DNA from: Pristionchus mayeri
Taxonomy: Eukaryota; Nematoda; Chromadorea; Rhabditida; Neodiplogasteridae
Reading direction: 5' to 3'
NCBI GenBank assembly: GCA_036245805.1
Contig: BTRK01000006.1
Span: forward strand, 6,489,613-6,553,612
Length of the DNA: 64,000 nucleotides
The notes under the pieces are model-generated. The model worked only from the letters and a program-made list of their open reading frames with translations, made no database searches and was not told the DNA's origin. Position numbers and translations under genes: made by a program. Below, one piece after another: positions 57,301-64,000 of this stretch (the first letter of the stretch is position 1; every line of letters begins with the position of its first letter).

Positions 57301-59869
57301 TAGAAAATTCTGCAGGGGTGCCCTTGCAACGAAACCTTCATCGGCAATGGGAGTGATCTGCTTCCGTGGAACCTTGGGGATCTCAAATCCAAGCGTAAAT
57401 CAATCAATCAACATATCAAATTCAAAAATATAAAAAAAAATAATTTTAAATGTATTTCATGTTTTGGCAGACAAAACCACTGTCAACAGTGACGCGAAGA
57501 ACGAGGCGCAGAAGCAAAGGGACTTTGTAGCTGACTTGGTGAGAATCTGATTGTGAAGTACTGCGACATGTTATGCATTTTCTTTATCTACACGCATCGA
57601 GATACATAATTCATAAAATGTTGTGTTGAATAAAGGTAACCCATGGGGAGTACAAATTCGAAGTAAATACAATTAATTTTCTATAATTTCGCTTAATCCG
57701 TCGTACAGCTCGATTCTTACGAAAGATGCGTGTTCCCATTGAAATACGTAAATAATATTCATTTTGAAGGAAGCCCTTTCCTCTCTCTTTGGCGCACTGA
57801 CAGTTCATGGCGAGGATGATATGGAAAGTCGAGAGGTTTGTATTTTTTAATATATTCGTATTCAAAATAACAGCATATCAATGATAAAATTTCTAACAAC
57901 AACCAACAACAATAACAATTCCTTGAGTCTCACCTCATCACCGAGCGAGGCGCGTTCGGCGACAATGTGCTGGACGTGGAACATGTGCAGAAGGAGTTCG
58001 GCCGAGAACCGAGAGAAACTGAGGAGAACCAATTAGTGAGAATATTTAGTTTAATATTCTGTAAACGATAACACCGATTCAGAATGGCCACCGCCTCAGA
58101 CTCGAGTGGTTCTACCGATGTTACGAAATATGGAAGGTCAGGCGTTCCTGGAGTTGAAAAAAATGATAGAATATTTTGCACTTGTCCAGTATGCAGAAAC
58201 GATATTTCTTTGTAACACCTTCTAATATATTACCCTACATACATATATCGATCCTGAAGGGTAAATAGTAATTCACATTATTGCATAATACTATATTATT
58301 ACTGTTACAGACCGAAAACAAGATCAGTCTCCAAAGGCTGAAAGTCGTCGCCGAAATATGTGGCTCATTTCAGGTATTTTTCGTTGGAAATATCTTACTG
58401 AAAATTGTTTTATAATTTAACTGAACCGTAACCTTAAATCTTTAACTGAACCGTAACCTTAAATCTACAATCTATAGAAAGCGAAAAATAAGTCAACCTA
58501 ATTCCAGCTAGGCGAGGCAGTGAATGTAGAAAACGAACACGAGGCAGTAATTCGACTATATTATGCATATCAGGTCTGCAACCAGGATACGGTAGGGCTA
58601 CGGTAAATGTGTACCGAGAATTAGCTCACGGTTGTTGCGGTGTAGTATTCTATTAACCTTTTAAGTGGTTGAAGTCGCTCACTGAGGAGGATGTTCTGTC
58701 AGATGCATCTAGAACTTGTGTCCTCGAAGGGAAACACATGGTGCGTTGGTTCAGAGAGGCACTAGCAAGGATGGGAATTATGCTGTTTTTCAAAGGCGTT
58801 CTCATTCGACCTAGTATCATTATAATCATGCGATAAACACTAGACATGAATTAAAATCGTCTAATCAGGATCGGAATTCCAGCTTTTAGAATAATTTATA
58901 TTTTTAAGATTTAAGTGTTTTCCAGCTCGTCCATGAACGTCCGTTCTGGAATTACGGGACGTTCATCGTCAATAGAAAGGTCTGCAATGTTGTTCTTGTT
59001 GTGCATGTGCTGTTATCCGTTTAATGATATTTTCAGACTCGGATCGACGTTCTCACGAGAATTGTATCGTTTAATAAAGTAGGTCATTCGGGTACTATAA
59101 ATAATCATTTCCGAATATTCCAGGTTTTCCTCATAATGCCATTTGACTCAGTCGCCTTCGTTAAGGAGCAATCTAAGGATCCAGTGGAGTTGGAGCGCCT
59201 GGTAAATGGACCTGTTTGTATTGAAAATTCCCAATTACCCATTGCTGCGTTCTACAAACGTTACGTTTTTCTCATGATTTGCTTCTGATTGAACGATTCG
59301 AAGTAAACTAACAAAAGACTAGTGTCTCTCCCCGCTAAGGAACTGGTTAACATTGGAAACGAAGGCACTAGTTGCTTATGTTCTTTTACTATCCGGGTGC
59401 TAATGGAGAATATGGACAAGCTGTAGAAAATTTCCAATTAGTCGTTCAGCAAGAGTTCAAGCGTTCTTATGATTGCTCTGCAAATCATCATCGTCCAGGT
59501 CATGATGGAGAATCTCGGCATGCTGCTGACGGCTACCATCGATTTCCTGCTGTACTGGGGAGACATGCATAATGGAGATGTAAGTATGGAGATGGAGATG
59601 TAATTTTTATAAGTTGACTTTGAAAATGTATGATTAGTCAGTTGCGGCGCACTTTATTAATATCACTTTTGCTATTTCAGGAAAATAAGGAAACCAATCC
59701 GTCTTCAGAGCACTCGCAGGATGATCAGGAGCGAGGTGGGTATGAACGAATGAATATCTCAATTTCAGACAGAAAAATGTACTTGTACACATTTTCAGCC
59801 CTTCGTGATCCCGTCAGCTCATCCTCTCCAACGAAGAAGCGCAAGAATAAAAGAAAGTCCTTGGGATAG
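54392..59869 (+). CDS. gene 7: 25-exon gene with basic C-terminal tail, unknown function
   Basis: ATG directly after TTCCAG at 54,392. 25 exons with GT/AG borders chain in one frame to TAG at 59,869; examples are 54,392-54,481, 54,564-54,653, 54,989-55,147, 56,889-56,993, 57,928-58,035, 59,499-59,579 and 59,799-59,869. The product has 600 residues, and 21 of 24 introns are phase 0. It starts with helical segments (MTDALITRAQEMIVASDSL), has Thr/Pro-rich patches (GLVTPPDTPP, ASPTPLTPIKNEED), basic patches (RRNQIKRRPKKPQEE), a compact region richer in hydrophobic residues around WLKSLTEEDV and RPFWNYGTFIVNR, and ends SPTKKRKNKRKSLG, a nuclear-localisation-like tail. No domain recognised. Weakest joins: the sixth to seventh exon (a local stop is avoided by splicing at 55,841) and 56,727. 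MITE fragment in an intron at 55,535. Confidence 0.6.
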
Positions 59870-60464
59870 GAATAAAATGTGACAAATAAGAACATGCCTT
59901 TTGTCGAAGTGTGATCCTATTTATATTCGTAATATTTTTACCTCTGACCCCTCGCAAGATCGCTACCGAGCCCACATATTGTGAGCAAATATCTGAATCA
60001 CTTATTTGGTTTTACCCGGCCTACATTACATACACATATTCCAATGTCGATGAAAAAAAAATCAATAATCCCGTTCAGTGAGCTCTATGCATTTTGATAC
60101 AATGATTGGAAGCACATTTGAGTTTCTTATTTCGCCATTTATCATTAAATTTAAGCAATGTAAGATATATACAAATAAACAGTTCATGGTTATGGGGATC
60201 ATTTGCTTATAGCTTATTCGCAATCATGATATTCCGAGTGTTCGACATGTGAGAAAGCGCCGCGGTGCACCGACCGATCCTGCGAAAAAACACGCTACGT
60301 ATTACAAATAATGTGTAAACAAAAATTAAAATCAACCCCCCCCCCCCCCCCGAAGGATAATATGCAGTAAAATTGAATCCCATAATACAAATAGTTGAAA
60401 GATTTTCTAATTATCGGGCAATCGGGTATTGGGGATGGCAAAATGAAATTATGAAAAGTTGCGA
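59870..60464. other. downstream intergenic with C16 run
   Basis: No exon seen. C16 homopolymer at 60,336-60,351, the longest in the window. Confidence 0.5.
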
Positions 60465-63000
60465 ATATCACGCGCGTCGCGGAAGAATCGAATACAATCG
60501 GGAGGGGGTTGGCACATTGTCTGAGCCATGCGTCTATGAATAGTTTTGGATAGCCCATAGGGTCCCAAACAAGATGTAGTAGACGTTTATCTCACATCTT
60601 CGATTTTAAGGTCATGCTAAGGCAACAAACTTTCCGAAGACCGAAAATTCCAAAATTTGGCGGTTCACAACTCATTTCAAAATTAATATTTTCGCAATTC
60701 CTTTGGAGAGTCCCTTCCTAGGTCCATGAAGAATCGACCCGAATCATTGGATCATGAATATATTAATTTGCATTTTTGTTAATCGTTTTAATTGATTCAT
60801 TTTCGGGCCGTATCTGATTTTGAGCTCAAGACCTAGAGCTCATCGAGACAAATCAAATGATATGCTGAATGCATAGGTTTCCGGGGTGCGCCTTAAAGAT
60901 AAGTGCATGTTAAGGTTTTAGTCGACGTATCATTTCATTATTTAAAGGAGGAGTAAATGCAAACGCGCGCCCGGTTGGAATGTGTTTCACCTAGGGACGC
61001 ACTCTCTTCAAGTCGCGTGCTATCTCGCCCCTTCCCTGAGCTTTCCCTGATCTGGGTCCCAGCCAACTAGCTATAACTCTATTCGGAATGGAGATAACAA
61101 TGTGACAATTTCGGAGCGTCTTATCGTTGTGGAGCTCTAGGCCGTACATGTGATAGCTTAAAAAATGTATTTTGAGTTTACTCCTCCTTTAAGAGACCGG
61201 CTCGGTAAGATTCGAGGGTTTGCCTGTTGTGCCCGGTCATCATGATCTCCGATCTGGACCAATCTTTTTTTCTGGATACCCCCATGGGTCCTCATCACTA
61301 AATGAAGTATTATTTGGGTCATGCTATTGAAACATACAAATGCCGGGTTACCAATTTTTTCAATCTCGAAATTCAGCAAAAATAAATTATGAGATCTAGG
61401 TCCGAAGTTAGTGTGGTTTATTAATATACTACCCTAGATGACAAAAACGCGATATATTGCGATCCTGTTATTCAATCGCAAACTGGTTTTTCATGTTTGA
61501 AAAATCAGTTTTATTTTTTATAAATTTTAAATCAAAAATCCGCAAACAAACGAATATGCCATGTTGTAGAGCATAAAATTCTGCGTCGAATAAGAATTAA
61601 AAGCCTGAAAAAGTTTGGGGCACGTTTTGAGAGCCCCAAATGTAGATCAAACTTAAAAATTTGTAGGAATCACCTCGTCGTTATGCTCATTTTGTAGAGC
61701 TCGTCGAGCTGATCAAGGTTGATGTTTACCATTGTTTATGCTTTTTCGTTTCTGATGAGTTATGAACTCTAGAAAACACGAAAAAAAGCCATTTTCCGCA
61801 TTTCTTTCTACAGCCAAAAATAGGGCGTTTTTACGTGTTTTCTAGAGTTCTTATCTCATATGGAACGAAAAAGTATAGAAAATGGTAAACATCAACCTTG
61901 ATCAGCTCGACGAGCTCTACAAAATTAGTATAATATCGAGGTGATTCCTACAAATTTTAAATTTTGATCTACTTTCGGGGCTAATTATCTCAAAACATGC
62001 CCCAAAATTTTTCAGGCTTTTAAGGCTTGTTCGACGCAGAATTTTATGCTCTACAACATGGCATATTCGTTTGTTTGCGGATTTTTGATTTAAAATTTAT
62101 GAAAAAATAACTGATTTTTCAAACATGAAAAACCAGTTTGCGATTGAATAACAGGATCGCTATATCGTGTTTTTGTCATCTAGGGTAGTATGTTAATAAA
62201 CCACACTAACTTATGTTTCAACAGCATGACCCAAATAATACTTCATTTCGTGATGAGGACCCATGGGGTATCCAGAAAAAAAGTTTGGTCCAGATCGGAG
62301 ATCATGATGTCCGGCCTGTGCTGGAATCTTACCGAGCCGGTCTCTTAATCAGTGAAACTGCTCTTTATTATCTTCGAAGTTGATGAAAACTCAATTAAAT
62401 AGAGTGGGTGATTTAAGTTTCAATTATTATATTTAACGAGGAACGCGACAGGCGAAAGATCAGTATCATACTATTACTGAACCTCAATTCATTTTCACAA
62501 TTGTCTGTCTCACTAATGAAGTTTTTATATGACACGTCGACTAAAACCTTAACATGCACTTATCTTTAAGGCGCACCCCGGAAACCTATGCATTCAGCAT
62601 ATCATTTGATTTGTCTCGATGAGCTCTAGGTCTTGAGCTCAAAATCAGATACGGCCCGAAAATGCGACGAAAATGAATCAATTAAAACGATTAACAAAAA
62701 TGCAAATTAATATATTCATGATCCAATGATTCGGGTCGATTCTTCATGGACCTAGGAAGGGACTCTCCAAAGGAATTACAAGAATATTAATTGTGAAATG
62801 AGTTGTGAACCGACAAATTTGGGAATTATCGGCACTACGAAAGTTTGATGCTTTAGCGTGACCTTAAAATCGAAGATGAAAGACAAAACTCGACTATATC
62901 TTGTTTGGGACGCTGTGGGCTATCCAAAACTGTATTTATCCCACTTTCGACTTTTTCAATGTGCCAGAGTTTATTCGATTCTTCCGCGACGCGCCTGATA
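60465..63000. mobile_element. 2.5-kb palindrome (foldback element or old inverted duplication)
   Basis: Arms of about 1.2 kb meet near 61,810. Pairs include GCGTCGCGGAAGAATCGA with TTCGATTCTTCCGCGACGC at the outer edges, CTTAAAGATAAGTGCATG with its complement, and TCTAGAGTTC blocks next to the centre. Arm identity is high but lower than in the 18-25 kb duplication. No coding sequence or target duplication could be fixed. The left arm holds the MITE at 60,942-61,192; the right arm has unrelated sequence of similar length (62,350-62,525) at the same place. Confidence 0.85.
60942..61192. mobile_element. 251-bp MITE with TTAA ends nested in the palindrome
   Basis: TTAA + AGGAGGAGTAAA at the left and TTTACTCCTCCT + TTAA at the right, a perfect 12-bp inverted repeat. 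TTAA target sites are used by piggyBac and some other superfamilies; the family is not otherwise identifiable. Confidence 0.8.
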
Positions 63001-63593
63001 TAGGTTCTTTAGGGGCGTCAGTTTCACATTTTCTCACAATTTCACTGTGATTTTCCGAGTTTAATCAGCCTTAAATCGTCGGGCATTGGTCGGGGCATTG
63101 GTAGCAGGAAATACTCGTCCACATATTTCCACGCCGAATGATTGCGATGCAACAGAGTCCTATAAACGGGAATTTGTATTGTTATTTCAAACTTTCTCGA
63201 ATGCTGAGAACGCTTGAACAATGACGAGATTGTCGCTTTGTTTCGCGAACGCGACCTTAGCCGAGCCATTGGCACACATTGGTGGAGTGCAACCTATGAA
63301 GACTATAGAACAATCCTCATCTGAGCACACTGCCTGATTTGTTAAATTGATTGATTGATTGATTCGCGAACGCTACGGTGAGCCTGCTTCAGAAGATGCT
63401 GAAGCTGAAGAAGCTGACATCAGAAGCTTCAGAAAAACTCTTTGTTAGCAAGTAGCGACAATAATCCGTTCCTGTAACAATAATATTGCTCGGCGGAAGA
63501 AGGGGTGAATATAATGTGTTTAAGGGGGAAATTCAAGTGAATTTACACTCCTCAAGATACGAGCACGATATGTAATGAGGACGGACACTGTTA

Positions 63594-63828
63594 GCAGGGT
63601 TCGAAAGCCTAGGGTGAACTTGGTTCCATTTTGGGGGTGTACGTTTTGCCAACCAAATTTAAAGCAAAACGAACACCCCAGAAGTGAAAATAATATTATA
63701 CCGTGGCACGAACACCCACGGTATACGACTATTTTCACTTCTGGGATGTTCGTTTTGCTTTAAATTTGGTTGGCAAAACGTACACCCCCAAAATGGAACC
63801 AAGTTCACCCTAGGCTTTCGAACCCTGC
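63594..63828. mobile_element. 235-bp near-perfect palindromic element with 6-bp target duplication
   Basis: GCAGGGTTCGAAAGCCTAGG ... CCTAGGCTTTCGAACCCTGC; the arms pair almost without mismatch to the centre near 63,711 (ACCGTGGC ... ACGGT). Flanked by CTGTTA at 63,588-63,593 and 63,829-63,834. No coding capacity. Confidence 0.85.
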
Positions 63829-64000
63829 CTGTTAGGGATGAATCGATCGATTAGTGAATGCCAGTTCAGAAACAATGGATGTATCCTTTGAAAATGATCG
63901 AAGAGAAGAGCAATGCAACTAAATTTCTCTACCAAACCATGCTGTGTAAAACTCTACGGCGGTATTGATTTTGTTAATTTTTAGCCTACTTTCAGCATCA

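Overview
The window reads as nuclear DNA of a nematode, probably a rhabditid or diplogastrid such as a Pristionchus relative; the exact genus is inference. Reasons: small exons of about 40-200 bp, short introns with TTTCAG-type acceptors, and start codons placed directly after an AG acceptor, as expected for spliced-leader trans-splicing. The mobile elements (RTE-like LINE, mariner, Merlin) fit too. No bacterial, organellar or viral genes are seen.

Left part (1-18.1 kb): the 3' end of a frameshifted RTE-like reverse transcriptase, a tRNA-Ser-like repeat, a 0.49-kb direct duplication, and an unrecognised multi-exon + strand gene at about 4.9-7.4 kb. Then come palindromic MITEs, a two-exon tail-anchored small protein (9.1-9.45 kb), a four-exon minus-strand gene for a 74-residue secreted-peptide-like precursor (12.7-13.3 kb), and a dead mariner with both ends still present (13.5-14.7 kb).

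Middle (18.1-27.9 kb): a Merlin (ISXO2/IS1016-like DDE) element at 23,567-27,865 has a perfect 8-bp target duplication and terminal inverted repeats built from satellite-like tandem arrays. Its right array has grown to 2.2 kb with a 910-bp higher-order repeat. Half of this element, with about 1.1 kb of flanking DNA and the last exon of an unrecognised minus-strand gene, is present again as the inverted arm 18,092-20,562, giving a 6.9-kb inverted duplication. Another 1-kb palindrome lies in the spacer.

27.9-35.9 kb is mostly gene-poor with G/C homopolymers and palindromes, plus one intact mariner with an uninterrupted D,D34D transposase and perfect 20-bp ends.

Right part (35.9-59.9 kb): a dense + strand cluster of multi-exon genes, here called 1, 2, 3, 5, 6 and 7, that I do not recognise. 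Genes 1 and 3 start with very long Pro/Gln-rich exons and finish with acidic and basic mini-exons; both end around a shared SIFDP motif, so they look like paralogues. Genes 2, 5 and 6 carry charged helical (coiled-coil-like) segments, and gene 7 ends in a basic nuclear-localisation-like tail. In my hand-built models about five in six introns are phase 0. Four starts follow an AG directly, so trans-splicing, possibly of an operon, is plausible.

59.9-64 kb holds a 2.5-kb palindrome with a nested TTAA-flanked MITE and a near-perfect 235-bp palindromic element. All exon models are read by eye from splice signals and frame continuity, without transcripts or homology searches.
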